The translations under genes were made by a program, and so were the position numbers. This document shows positions 18,011 through 26,005 of a DNA stretch of 30,224 bases, one piece after another (within the stretch, counting starts at the first letter, position 1; each line of letters opens with the position of its first letter). Location: contig DAIODI010000008.1 in the NCBI GenBank assembly GCA_036746875.1, forward strand, positions 1-30,224. The letters are read 5' to 3'. The stretch comes from DAIODI01 sp036746875. GTDB taxonomy: Bacteria; Pseudomonadota; Alphaproteobacteria; Rhizobiales; Aestuariivirgaceae. Under the pieces are notes generated by a model. The model ran no database searches and was not told where the DNA came from. It saw only the letters and a list, made by a program, of their open reading frames with translations.

Positions 18011-20316
18011 TCAGCTCCCCTGCGGCGCGGAGAACGGCAGCTTGCGCCAGCGTGCGCCGGTGGCCGCGTACCAGGCGTTGGCCACCGCCGGGGCGGCCGG
18101 CGGGACCCCCGGCTCGCCGACGCCGGTCGGCGGTTCGGTGGAGGCGACGATGTGGGTCTCCACCACCGGCATGTCGGAGAGGCGCAGCGGCTCGTAGGCG
18201 TCGAAGTTCGCCTGCTCCACCTCGCCGTCCTTCAGCGTGATGGCGTTGCGCATCGCCGCGCCGAGGCCGTAACCGACGCCGCCCTCCATCTGCGCGGCGA
18301 CAATGTCCGGATTGATGGCGAGGCCGCAATCGATGGCGCAGACGACGCGCTCGACCTTCATCGTGCCGTCCGGCCTGACCGAAACCTCCGCCACCTGCGC
18401 GGCGAACGACTTGAACGACTCGTGCACCGCGATGCCGCGATGGCGGCCTTGCGGCGGCGGCGTTCCCCAGCCCGCCTTCTCGGCGGCGAGCTTCAGCACC
18501 GCCTGAAGGCGGGGATGGCCGTCGAGCAACGACATCCGGAATTCGAGCGGATCGCGGCCCGCCGCCTTCGCCAGATCGTCGATCATCGTCTCGACGACAT
18601 AAGCCGTATGCGTATGGCCGACCGCGCGCCACCACAACACCGGCACGCCCAGTTTCACCGTGTGCAGCTCGCCGTGGAAGTTGGGGATGGCGTAGGGCAT
18701 GTCGGCCACACCCTCCACGGAGGTCGCGTCGATGCCGTCCTTGACCATGAACGCCTCGAACGGCGTGCCGGACAGGATCGACTGGCCGACGATGCGGTGA
18801 CGCCAGGCGACGAGGTTGCCGTCGCCGTCGAGGCCCGCCTTGACCTTGTGGACGTACATGGGCCGGTAGTAGCCGCCCTTGATATCGTCCTCGCGCGACC
18901 AGACGATCTTGACCGGATCGGGCTTGCCCCACGCCTTCGCCAGCAAAGCCGCTTCGGCGACGTAATGGGCGTTGGCGATGGCGCGGCGGCCGAACGAGCC
19001 GCCGGCCCACAGGGTGTGGATCTGCACCTTGGAGGCATCAAGACCGAGGATCGACGCGGTGACGGCATGGTCGACCGTCTGCAGCTGCGAGCCGGTCCAC
19101 ACCTCGGCGGTCTGGCCGTCGTGGCGGATGATGACGTCGAGCGGCTCCATCGGCGCATGCGCCAGATACGGGAACTCGAAATCGGCCTCGATCACCGTGG
19201 CCGCCTTGGCGAGCGCCGCTTCGGCGTCGCCGGTCGAGGCGAACACCTTGCCCGGCGTCGCGGCCAGCGCGCGATACTGCGCGAACAGAGTTTCCGATCC
19301 GCGCTGTTCGGCGGCGGAGAAATCCCATTCGACCTTGAGCGCGTCACGGCCCTTGAGCGCGGGCCAGGTGGACCGCGCGATCACCGCCACCGCCTCGGGC
19401 AGGCGCACGACATCGACGACCCCCGGCACGGCGCGGGCGGCGGCGTCGTCAACGGCGGCGACCTTGCCGCCGAATTTCGGCGACCGGGCGAGCACGGCCA
19501 CATGCATGCCGGGGAGCTTCTGGTCGAGCGTGAACAGCCGCTCGCCGTGGCTCTTGGCGTGCGTGTCGAGCCGCGGGAAGGTTTTGCCGATGTAGATGAA
19601 CTGCGCCGCGTCCTTGAGCGGCGGCTTCTCCGGCACGGGGCCGGCGGCGGCCGCGGCGGCGAACGCGCCGAAAGGGGCCGACTTGCCCGAGGGGTGCGAC
19701 AGCAGGCCCTGCCGCAGGGTGACTTCGCCGGCCGGCACGCCCCACGCCTGCGCGGCGGCGGCCTTGATCATCTCGCGCGCCGCGGCGCCGGCGGTGCGGT
19801 ATTGGGTGTGGGCGTTGGAGATGCTCGACGAGCCGCCGGTGCCCTGCATCTCGCCCCATTCGAGGTTGTTGTAGACCCTGGCGTCGGCGGGCGCGAACTC
19901 CACGCGCATCGCCTCCCACGGCGCGTCCAGCTCTTCGGCGACGAGCGTGGCGAGGCCCGTGGCGACGCCCTGCCCCTTGTCGAGGTGCTTGACGATCACC
20001 GTCACCAGGCCGTCCGGCGCCACGCGCACGAACGGATTGAACGCGGCCGCTTCGGCGGCGGACGGCGAGGTGGCGAACCGCAGGCCCACGGTGAGGCCGA
20101 GCGCGGCGGCGCCGGCGGCGGCGGGGGGGGGGGGGGGGGGGAGGTTGGGGGGGGGGGGGGGGGGTTGAGCCCGGCAAGGGAGTGGCTGGAAGGTGGACGG
20201 CGGCGCGGGNNNNNNNNNNCGATGGTGCGTAACGCAGGCCCACTGTTTCGCCGAGCGCGGCGCCGCCGGTTGCGGCGAGGAAAGGCGCGGCGGGAGAGTT
20301 TCGGAGCGGCGGTCAT
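18011..20316 (-). CDS. Molybdenum hydroxylase large subunit, isoquinoline 1-oxidoreductase beta type (broken by assembly gap)
   Basis: Molybdopterin-binding subunit of an IorAB-type dehydrogenase that would hydroxylate an N-heterocycle or oxidise an aldehyde. The intact part (up to about 20122) shows VIVKHLDKGQGVATG, GGSFGRRAIAN (molybdopterin contact), AHAPMEPLDV and the catalytic glutamate in TGVGEPGVPPAAPAVANAW. The 5' end is damaged: the start ATG (20316) opens MTAAPKLSRRAF, then one extra base near 20281-20283 breaks the frame, and poly-G, junk and Ns follow. Removing that base gives SRRAFLAATGGAALG, a twin-arginine signal peptide, so the enzyme is probably exported folded. The gene is likely intact in the organism. 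No FAD subunit is nearby, as is usual for this family. Confidence 0.85.
20123..20219. other. Assembly gap: poly-G tracts, junk and 10 Ns
   Basis: G runs of 19 (20123-20141) and 18 (20147-20164), then 45 bases of unplaced sequence and Ns at 20210-20219. The flanks repeat each other: about 55 bp at 20066-20122 matches about 55 bp at 20220-20276, both encoding the same ALG-x-TV-GLR part of the signal peptide. This looks like two contig ends that overlap but were not merged, not biology. Nothing here should be read as a real G-quadruplex. Confidence 0.9.
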
Positions 20317-20320
20317 CGGT

Positions 20321-20782
20321 TCAGCCCTCCATGATCTTCGCTGCATGATGCACGGCGGCGCGGATACGGTGATAGGTCGCGCAGCGGCAGACGTTGCCAT
20401 CGAGCGCAGCGTCGATGTCGGCGTCGGTCGGCCTGGCGTTGCCGTCGAGCAGCGCGGCGGCGGCCATGATCTGTCCGGACTGGCAGAAGCCGCACTGCGG
20501 CACGTCGAGGTCGGCCCAGGCCTTGCGGACCGCGTCCGCCGCCTTGCCGGTCACACCTTCGATGGTGACGACCTCGCCCTCGCCGACGCTGTCGACGGAG
20601 GTGACGCAGGATCGCACCGGCTGGCCATCGAGCCAGACGGTGCAGGCGCCGCACAGCGCCTGCCCGCAACCGAACTTCGTGCCGACCAGATCGAGATCGT
20701 CGCGCAGCACCCAGAGCAGCGGGGTGTCGGCCTCGACGTCGACGGTGCGGGACTGGCCGTTGACGGAAATCGTGAAGGGCAT
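20321..20782 (-). CDS. Molybdenum hydroxylase iron-sulfur subunit, isoquinoline 1-oxidoreductase alpha type
   Basis: A 153-residue subunit with two [2Fe-2S] clusters that accepts electrons from the molybdenum subunit. The ligands are in CGQALCGAC plus a later SC (about residues 40-62), and in QCGFCQSGQ and VCRCATY in the C-terminal half. The start ATG 20782 (MPFTISVNGQSRT) is preceded by CACGGAG; the longer frame to 20851 adds a non-conserved leader. The stop is 4 bp before the large-subunit start. Compared with CoxS, the first cluster loop and the CRCATY ending are those of the IorA/aldehyde-dehydrogenase group. No Tat signal is visible, so it would be exported with its partner, as known for two-subunit periplasmic members. 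Confidence 0.93.
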   Translation of the reverse strand: MPFTISVNGQSRTVDVEADTPLLWVLRDDLDLVGTKFGCGQALCGACTVWLDGQPVRSCVTSVDSVGEGEVVTIEGVTGKAADAVRKAWADLDVPQCGFCQSGQIMAAAALLDGNARPTDADIDAALDGNVCRCATYHRIRAAVHHAAKIMEG

Positions 20783-20921
20783 GGCGTGCACTCCGTGAGA
20801 GCGGCGGGAAAACGAAAACACCGGATGGTACATCGTCAAACGCAGCAGCAATACGGCAGGATGACCATCGGGCGTGAAATCACGCCAGCGTGTCCGCAGC
20901 CCGGCCGCGCCGGCTCCCCGC

Positions 20922-21956
20922 TCAGCCGAACGTCAGCACCACGCGGCCGTTGATCCTGCCGGCCCGCATCCGGTCGAACACGGCGTTGATGTCGTCAAGC
21001 CGGGCCGTTTCGACCGTCGAGCGCACCAGGCCGCGGGTGGCGAAATCCACCGCCTCGGCAAGGTCGAGCCGGGTGCCGACGTTGGAGCCGGTGACGCCGC
21101 GCTCGCCGTTGACGATGGCCGAGATCGACATGCGGATGGCGTCGCGGTCGCCGCCGGGCAGGCCGATATAGACCGCCATGCCGGCTGGCCTGAGCATCCC
21201 CACCGCCTGCTCGAACGCGCGCGGCGCGACCGCCGAGACGATGACGCCCTTCACGCCGCCCAGCGCCGACTGGATCGCCGCCACCGGATCGGCCGAGCGG
21301 GCGTTCACGGCAAGCTCCGCGCCGAGGGAGGTTGCGAGCGCGAGCTTGTCGTCGGCGACATCCACCGCCGCCACGCGCATCCCCATGGCGCGCGCATACT
21401 GCACGGCGAGGTGGCCCAGCCCGCCGACGCCAACGACCGCCACCCACTGGCCGGGGCGCGCGCCGGTGCGCTTAAGCCCGCGGTAGGTGGTGACGCCGGC
21501 GCACAGGATGGGCGCGACCTCGACCATGTCCACGCCTTCCGGCAGGCGGGCGCAGAAGGCGGCGGGCGCGGCCATGTACTGCGCGTAGCCGCCGGGTTTG
21601 GAGTAGCCGGTCGCCTCGGTCTTCAGGCAGATCGTCTCCATGCCGGCGGTGCAGTACTCGCACGCGCCGCACGACCAGAACATCCACGGCACGCCGACGC
21701 GGTCGCCCACCTTCAGCTCGCCCACGCCTTCGCCCAGCGCCGCCACCGTTCCCGTCACCTCATGGCCGGGAATGACGGGGAGCACCGAGGGGGGATCCCA
21801 GTCGCCATCCACGGCGTGGATGTCGGAGTGGCAGACGCCGCACGCCTCGACCTTGATCAGCACCTCGCCGGAGGCCGGCTCGGGCACGGGCAGCGTCTCA
21901 ATGGCGAGCGGCGTTCCGTAGGCGCGGCAGACGGCGGCCTTCATGGTCTTCGGCAT
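20922..21956 (-). CDS. Zinc-dependent alcohol dehydrogenase (AdhP-like)
   Basis: A 344-residue medium-chain, NAD(P)-dependent alcohol dehydrogenase. The catalytic-zinc region is CGVCHSDIHAVDGDW with GHEVTGTV next, the structural-zinc cysteines are in CGACEYCTAGMETIC, and the Rossmann glycine motif is VGVGGLGHLAVQYA. GYSKPGGYAQYM and the ending GRINGRVVLTFG match AdhP/AdhA ethanol dehydrogenases. ATG 21956 (MPKTMKAAV) is chosen for the AGGGA 9 bp upstream; ATG 21944 is possible. It lies 139 bp upstream of the IorAB-like pair on the same strand. An alcohol oxidised here could yield an aldehyde for that pair, but this is inference only. Confidence 0.94.
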   Translation of the reverse strand: MPKTMKAAVCRAYGTPLAIETLPVPEPASGEVLIKVEACGVCHSDIHAVDGDWDPPSVLPVIPGHEVTGTVAALGEGVGELKVGDRVGVPWMFWSCGACEYCTAGMETICLKTEATGYSKPGGYAQYMAAPAAFCARLPEGVDMVEVAPILCAGVTTYRGLKRTGARPGQWVAVVGVGGLGHLAVQYARAMGMRVAAVDVADDKLALATSLGAELAVNARSADPVAAIQSALGGVKGVIVSAVAPRAFEQAVGMLRPAGMAVYIGLPGGDRDAIRMSISAIVNGERGVTGSNVGTRLDLAEAVDFATRGLVRSTVETARLDDINAVFDRMRAGRINGRVVLTFG

Positions 21957-22174
21957 CTTTGGTTCCCTGCACATGTGCGGCGGCGCACGCAGCGCTACAG
22001 TGGACCGGCCGCCCGCCCCGTTCAATGCCGGGCGCGCCTTGCGGTCACAACTGGGTGAGCGGTGAAGAAAGACGCCGGTCCACGCCTGTTGGCGGAGATC
22101 GCCCGCGCCTACATCTGCGTTGAATTCGGCAGGGCGAAACAATCCGCCCGTTACGAAACGATGAGGGAACCGCC

Positions 22175-22720
22175 ATGACCGCCGACGAACGCCAGGTGAT
22201 CGACGACCTTTTCGACAAGCTCGACCGGGTGGGTCGCGAGGCGGCCCCGCGCGACCCGGACGCCGAGAGCCATATCAACGGCCGCATCGCCCGCAATCCG
22301 GGCGCGACCTACCTGATGGCGCAGACGCTGGTGGCCCAGCAGCAGGCGCTGGAGGAGGCGTATCGCCGGATGCAGCACATGGAGCGGCAGCTTGAGGAGC
22401 GCCCGTCCGGCGGCCTGTTCGACAGCCTGTTCGGCAGCGCCCGCCCGCGCAGCCGTGGCTTCGGCGGCGAGCGCGCATCTGCGCCGGCGCGCCCCGCCCA
22501 AGGCGGCTACGGTTCAGCCCCCGGCCCGCAGGGCCGCGGCAGCTTCCTCGGCGGCGCGGCGCAAACCGCGATGGGCGTCGCCGGCGGCGTGGTGATCGGC
22601 TCCATGCTCGCCTCGATGCTGGCGCCGGACCCGGCGGCGGCCGCCGGCCCCGAGGCCGACCCCGGCGCTGGCGACAGCTTCGATTCCGCCGACGCGGGCG
22701 GCGACGATTTCAGCTTCTGA
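22175..22720 (+). CDS. DUF2076 domain protein
   Basis: A 181-residue protein of the DUF2076 family. The head MTADERQVIDDLFDKLDRV and the stretch INGRIARNPGATYLMAQTLV are the conserved part. A coiled-coil-like region follows (ALEEAYRRMQHMERQLEER), then a low-complexity Gly/Ala/Pro linker. A single glycine-rich hydrophobic segment, FLGGAAQTAMGVAGGVVIGS, lies near residue 130, and the tail is acidic (DSFDSADAGGDDFSF). The function is unknown; it has been described as periplasmic ligand-binding sensor-like, but that rests on weak annotation. The start has GAGGGA at good spacing. It is followed 23 bp later by the ion-channel gene in the same direction. Confidence 0.88.
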   Translation: MTADERQVIDDLFDKLDRVGREAAPRDPDAESHINGRIARNPGATYLMAQTLVAQQQALEEAYRRMQHMERQLEERPSGGLFDSLFGSARPRSRGFGGERASAPARPAQGGYGSAPGPQGRGSFLGGAAQTAMGVAGGVVIGSMLASMLAPDPAAAAGPEADPGAGDSFDSADAGGDDFSF

Positions 22721-22743
22721 CGGCCCGACCCCGCGCGCCGTCC

Positions 22744-23568
22744 ATGCCGACGGAAGTTTCCGCCGGAGCCCTTGCTGCGCCCCGCCCGGCCGGGGCGCTT
22801 TCCGTTCTGCGCGCCCGCACGCGGGCGCTGGTCGAGGCGCGCTGGTTCGCCACCACGATCACGGCGCTCATCCTCATCAACGCCGTGGCGCTGGGCGCGG
22901 AGACGTTCGACGCCGTGACGGCGCGCTGGGGCGGCGCCCTCCTCGCCATCGACAGGGCGATCCTTGCGGTGTTCGTCGTCGAGTTATCCTTGCGCCTGTT
23001 CGCCCACGGCCGGGCGTTCTTCCGCGACCCGTGGTCGTGGTTCGACACGATCGTGGTGGGCGTGGCGCTGGTTCCGGCGTCGGAGGGGCTTTCGGTGCTG
23101 CGCGCGCTTCGGGTGCTGAGGGTGCTACGGCTGGTTTCGGCGTTCCCGCAGCTGCGGCGGGTGGTGACGGGGCTGTTGAGCGCCATCCCGGGACTGGCCG
23201 CGATCATCGCGCTGCTCGCCATCATCCTCTATGTCTTCGCCGTGATGGCGACGAAACTGTTCGGCGACACCCATCCCGAATGGTTCGGCACGCTGCCCGG
23301 CACGGTGTTCACCCTGTTCCAGATCATGACGCTGGAAGGGTGGGCCGACATCGTGCGCGAGGTCATGAAGACGCAGCCGTGGGCGTGGGTGTTCTTCCTC
23401 GCCTACATCCTCGCCTCGACCTTCACGGTGCTGAACTTCTTCATCGCGGTGATCGTGGACACCATGCAGAAAGCCAACGCCGACGAGGACGAGGCGCGCG
23501 ATGCGACGGTGCTCGCCGAGATCCGCGCCCTGCGCGAGGAGGTGGCGCTGTTGCGCGCCGGGCGCTGA
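22744..23568 (+). CDS. Single-domain voltage-gated cation channel (NaChBac-like)
   Basis: A 274-residue six-helix ion channel of the bacterial voltage-gated sodium channel superfamily (one subunit, expected tetramer). The S4 voltage sensor is plain: LRALRVLRVLRLVSAFPQLR, with arginines at every third position. The pore loop is GTVFTLFQIMTLEGWADIVR, with TLEGWAD at the selectivity filter near residues 195-201; known sodium-selective channels have TLESW. S6 is FTVLNFFIAVIVDTMQKA, and a C-terminal coiled coil (EDEARDATVLAEIRALREEV) follows, as in channel tetramers. Glycine replacing serine after the glutamate could change ion preference, so Na versus Ca selectivity is not claimed. The start ATG has no obvious Shine-Dalgarno. 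Confidence 0.92.
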   Translation: MPTEVSAGALAAPRPAGALSVLRARTRALVEARWFATTITALILINAVALGAETFDAVTARWGGALLAIDRAILAVFVVELSLRLFAHGRAFFRDPWSWFDTIVVGVALVPASEGLSVLRALRVLRVLRLVSAFPQLRRVVTGLLSAIPGLAAIIALLAIILYVFAVMATKLFGDTHPEWFGTLPGTVFTLFQIMTLEGWADIVREVMKTQPWAWVFFLAYILASTFTVLNFFIAVIVDTMQKANADEDEARDATVLAEIRALREEVALLRAGR

Positions 23569-23617
23569 GCGCCGTTGCGGCCGCGCCTGGTGCGGAGGGG
23601 AACCCCACCGGAGCGCG

Positions 23618-24292
23618 TCAGGCCGGCCGCTCCATCTCGCGGGTTTGCATCATCCCGCTCCGCCAGGTGACGGTGAAGCGGCAGGCGGGGGCACCGGTGG
23701 CGGCGCAGGCGGTTTCCCGCACACGGGCGTCCGGGTGGACGAGGGCGGCGAACAGCCGCTCCAGCGTGGCGGCGAAATAGGTGCAGGCCGGATGATCGCT
23801 GCGGACACCGCGCGCCAGCGGGCACTCGATGATCTCCACCGTGACCGGCCGGAAGCCCACCACGCAGAACCGGCCAGAGCCGGCGAATGTCCAGGCGTGG
23901 CGGGAGATGGCGGCGAGCAGCACGCGGGCGGCGACCGGCGCGGGCAGGATCGCCAGCGCCCGCTGCATCGCCTTCGGGATGCGGTGGGCGAGGAGATAAT
24001 CGGCGGTCTTGCGCCCGGCGAGCCAGGCAATCGTTTCCGCGCGGCCCTCGCCCAGCGCCTCCCGAACGGTGCGGTGAAGGGCGATGACCTCGGCCTCGTC
24101 CACCATCGCCTCGGGGAGACGGCCGACGTAGCGCGAAAGCCCGGCGCGCGCCAGCAACCGCGCCCCGGCGTCCTTTCCTTCCAGATCGTCGAGCGCCTCG
24201 ACCATGCGGACGATGGCGTTGGGCCCGATCCGCCCCGCCGCGGCGGTTGGCGCGGGCGACGATCCGTTTACGGATAACGTTGCGGCGGTCAT
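23618..24292 (-). CDS. bchJ: BchJ-type V4R-domain protein of bacteriochlorophyll synthesis
   Basis: A 224-residue protein with a C-terminal V4R (4-vinyl reductase) domain: SRHAWTFAGSGRF, VEIIECPLARGVRSDHP, ACTYFAATLERLFA and ETACAATGAPACRFTV with conserved cysteines. This is the BchJ group, in which the small-molecule-binding V4R domain was first named. BchJ was annotated as the bacteriochlorophyll vinyl reductase, but that reaction was later assigned to BciA/BciB-type enzymes, so BchJ more likely assists by binding a tetrapyrrole. The start is 13 bp after the bchE stop, the conserved bchE-bchJ order of purple bacteria. It would be co-transcribed with bchE and share its oxygen control. Confidence 0.88.
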   Translation of the reverse strand: MTAATLSVNGSSPAPTAAAGRIGPNAIVRMVEALDDLEGKDAGARLLARAGLSRYVGRLPEAMVDEAEVIALHRTVREALGEGRAETIAWLAGRKTADYLLAHRIPKAMQRALAILPAPVAARVLLAAISRHAWTFAGSGRFCVVGFRPVTVEIIECPLARGVRSDHPACTYFAATLERLFAALVHPDARVRETACAATGAPACRFTVTWRSGMMQTREMERPA

Positions 24293-24305
24293 CTCACGCA
24301 GCCGC

Positions 24306-25910
24306 TTATTCGGCGGGCGGGGCGGTCTCCTCCGCCATCTGCTCCTTGCCGCCGCCGCAGGCCATCACTTCCGCGTTGCGGGCGCCGGATGCCTTGCGGT
24401 TGTGGGTGGTCTGCCAGACGACCTTGCCCGGATCGGGCCGGGTGCGGCTTGCGTCGAACCGGAAGTCCACCTTCTTGCGCGATTGCGGACCCCAGTAGTT
24501 GACGCGGCCGAGGTCGTAGAACTTGCGCTCGAACCCCGACTTCAGAAACGCCTTGAGGCAGCCGAGCAGATAGCGCCGCCGCTGCCCGGAGCCGGCCCAG
24601 GGGTAGGAGAACAGGGCCTTGCGCATGTAGAAGCGGCGGTAGTTGTTCATCACCCGGTCGAGCAGCTCGCCGCGGTCCATGGCGTCGGGCTTCATGATGG
24701 GGGTGACGAAGTTGTACTTCTCGAAGTCGAACACCTCCACCTTGTCGCCAAGCTCGCGGAACAGATCCGAGAACGGCCACGGCGTGTACATGGCCCAGTT
24801 GGCGAGGTCGGGCTTCCAGTCCATCGCCATGCGGTAGGTTTCCTCCAGCGTCTCGGCGGTCTCGTTCTCAAGGCCGACGATGAACTGCGCCTCCACCACG
24901 ATGCCGGCCTCGCGCAACAGCCGGATCGCCTTCTTGTTCTGGGCGACGGTGGTTTCCTTCACGAAGCGGTCGAGCTTCAGTTGCGCGGCGGCCTCGGTGC
25001 CGAGCGAGACGTGGATCAGCCCGGCCTTGCGGTAGAGCGGCAGAAGCTGCTCGTCGCGCAGGATGTCGGTGACGCGGGTGTTGATGCCCCAGAGGATGCC
25101 GAGATCGCGCCGGATCAGCTCCTCGCAGAACGCGACGAACTTCTTGCGATTGATGGTGGGCTCCTCGTCGGCGAGGATGAAGAAGCCGACGCCGTGGTCC
25201 TTCATCAGCGTCTCGATCTCGTCCACCACCTTCTTCGGGTCGCGGATGCGGTAGTCGCGCCAGAACTTCCACTGCGAGCAGAACGAGCAGGTGAACGGGC
25301 AGCCGCGCGCCATGTTGGGAATGGCGACGCGCTTGCCCATGGGGATGTAGGTGTACTTGCTCCATTCGAGCACGCCCCAGTCGGGGTTGATCGAATCAAG
25401 GTCCTTGATGGTGGGCGCGGCGGGAGTGGCGATCACCTCGCCGCCGTCGCGGTAGGCGATGCCGCGGATGGTGGGGCGGCTTTCCCTGAAGCGCCCCTCG
25501 TGGACGGACTGCACGAGGTTGACGAAAATCTCCTCGCCCTCGCCGCGCACCACAGCGTCGATCCACGGCGCTTCGGTGAGCACCTGCTGGTACATGAACG
25601 TGGCGTGGATGCCGCCCAGCACCGTGACGGCGCCGGGGTGCACCTCTTTGGCGATCTGGAGCAGCCGCTCCGCCTTGTAGATGGCAGGCGTGATGGCGGT
25701 GGCGCCGACGACATCGGGCTTCTCCTCGGCGAGGATGGCGCGGACCTGGTCCTCGGTGAGGTCGTTGGTCATGGCGTCGATGAAACGAAGATCCGTGTAC
25801 CCCGCCTGCTTCAGCGAGCCGGCGAGATAGGCCACCCACGCGGGGGGCCAGTTGCCGGCGATCTCCGCGCCGCCCGAGTGATAGTTCGGATGGATCAGGA
25901 GAATGCGCAT
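24306..25910 (-). CDS. bchE: Oxygen-independent Mg-protoporphyrin IX monomethyl ester cyclase
   Basis: This radical SAM, B12-dependent enzyme closes the isocyclic (fifth) ring of bacteriochlorophyll using water-derived oxygen, giving divinyl protochlorophyllide. It has 534 residues. The N-terminal half is the B12-binding region (MRILLIHPNYHSGGAEIAGN to GGIHATFMYQ), and the radical SAM cluster cysteines are Cys204, Cys208 and Cys211 in ARGCPFTCSFC. The C-terminal region (NYRRFYMRKALFSYPWA) matches BchE. ATG 25910 is chosen because GGAGG lies 8-9 bp upstream and RILLIHPNYHSGG is the family start; the frame is open to 25958. It works where oxygen is absent, in contrast to AcsF. The FNR/FixK box lies 63 bp upstream. 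Confidence 0.96.
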   Translation of the reverse strand: MRILLIHPNYHSGGAEIAGNWPPAWVAYLAGSLKQAGYTDLRFIDAMTNDLTEDQVRAILAEEKPDVVGATAITPAIYKAERLLQIAKEVHPGAVTVLGGIHATFMYQQVLTEAPWIDAVVRGEGEEIFVNLVQSVHEGRFRESRPTIRGIAYRDGGEVIATPAAPTIKDLDSINPDWGVLEWSKYTYIPMGKRVAIPNMARGCPFTCSFCSQWKFWRDYRIRDPKKVVDEIETLMKDHGVGFFILADEEPTINRKKFVAFCEELIRRDLGILWGINTRVTDILRDEQLLPLYRKAGLIHVSLGTEAAAQLKLDRFVKETTVAQNKKAIRLLREAGIVVEAQFIVGLENETAETLEETYRMAMDWKPDLANWAMYTPWPFSDLFRELGDKVEVFDFEKYNFVTPIMKPDAMDRGELLDRVMNNYRRFYMRKALFSYPWAGSGQRRRYLLGCLKAFLKSGFERKFYDLGRVNYWGPQSRKKVDFRFDASRTRPDPGKVVWQTTHNRKASGARNAEVMACGGGKEQMAEETAPPAE

Positions 25911-25936
25911 GGCCGTCGCCTCCGCTTGAGTCTTGG

Positions 25937-25954
25937 TGTCAAGCAGAATGGACG
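25937..25954. promoter_or_regulatory. Near-match PpsR/CrtJ site upstream of bchE
   Basis: On the plus strand TGT-N12-ACG, against the PpsR/CrtJ consensus TGT-N12-ACA (5 of 6 fixed bases). It starts 27 bp upstream of the bchE ATG and about 20 bp from the FNR-type box, where a repressor could overlap the start of transcription. A single mismatch makes this a tentative call. Confidence 0.35.
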
Positions 25955-25972
25955 TCAATTCGACTGGACGAC

Positions 25973-25986
25973 TTGATGTGGATCAA
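25973..25986. promoter_or_regulatory. FNR/FixK-type box upstream of bchE
   Basis: TTGATGTGGATCAA is an exact match to the consensus TTGAT-N4-ATCAA for FNR/FnrL/FixK regulators. Its centre is about 69 bp upstream of the bchE ATG; if it sits at -41.5 as for class II activation, transcription would begin near 25938. This fits induction of bchE-bchJ when oxygen is scarce. It lies just past the stop of the leftward HEPN-like gene. Confidence 0.8.
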
Positions 25987-26005
25987 GATAAAGCACGAAG
26001 TCGCA

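Noticed and set aside
20123..20164. Long G runs that could be read as a G-quadruplex or phase-variable tract
   Set aside because: They adjoin Ns and a duplicated contig end; an assembly artefact explains them better.
17852..20953. 1033-codon rightward open frame opposite the molybdenum hydroxylase genes
   Set aside because: It is the antisense shadow of real genes in high-GC DNA, crosses the assembly gap and shows no domain.
23647..23670. GCATCATCCCGC followed by CGCCAGGTG, resembling part of the 32-bp repeat
   Set aside because: It lies in the coding end of bchJ, has a 2-base insertion and lacks the second stem arm; likely chance.
24204..25976. 590-codon rightward open frame opposite bchE
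   Set aside because: Shadow of bchE, which has clear radical SAM cysteines on the other strand.
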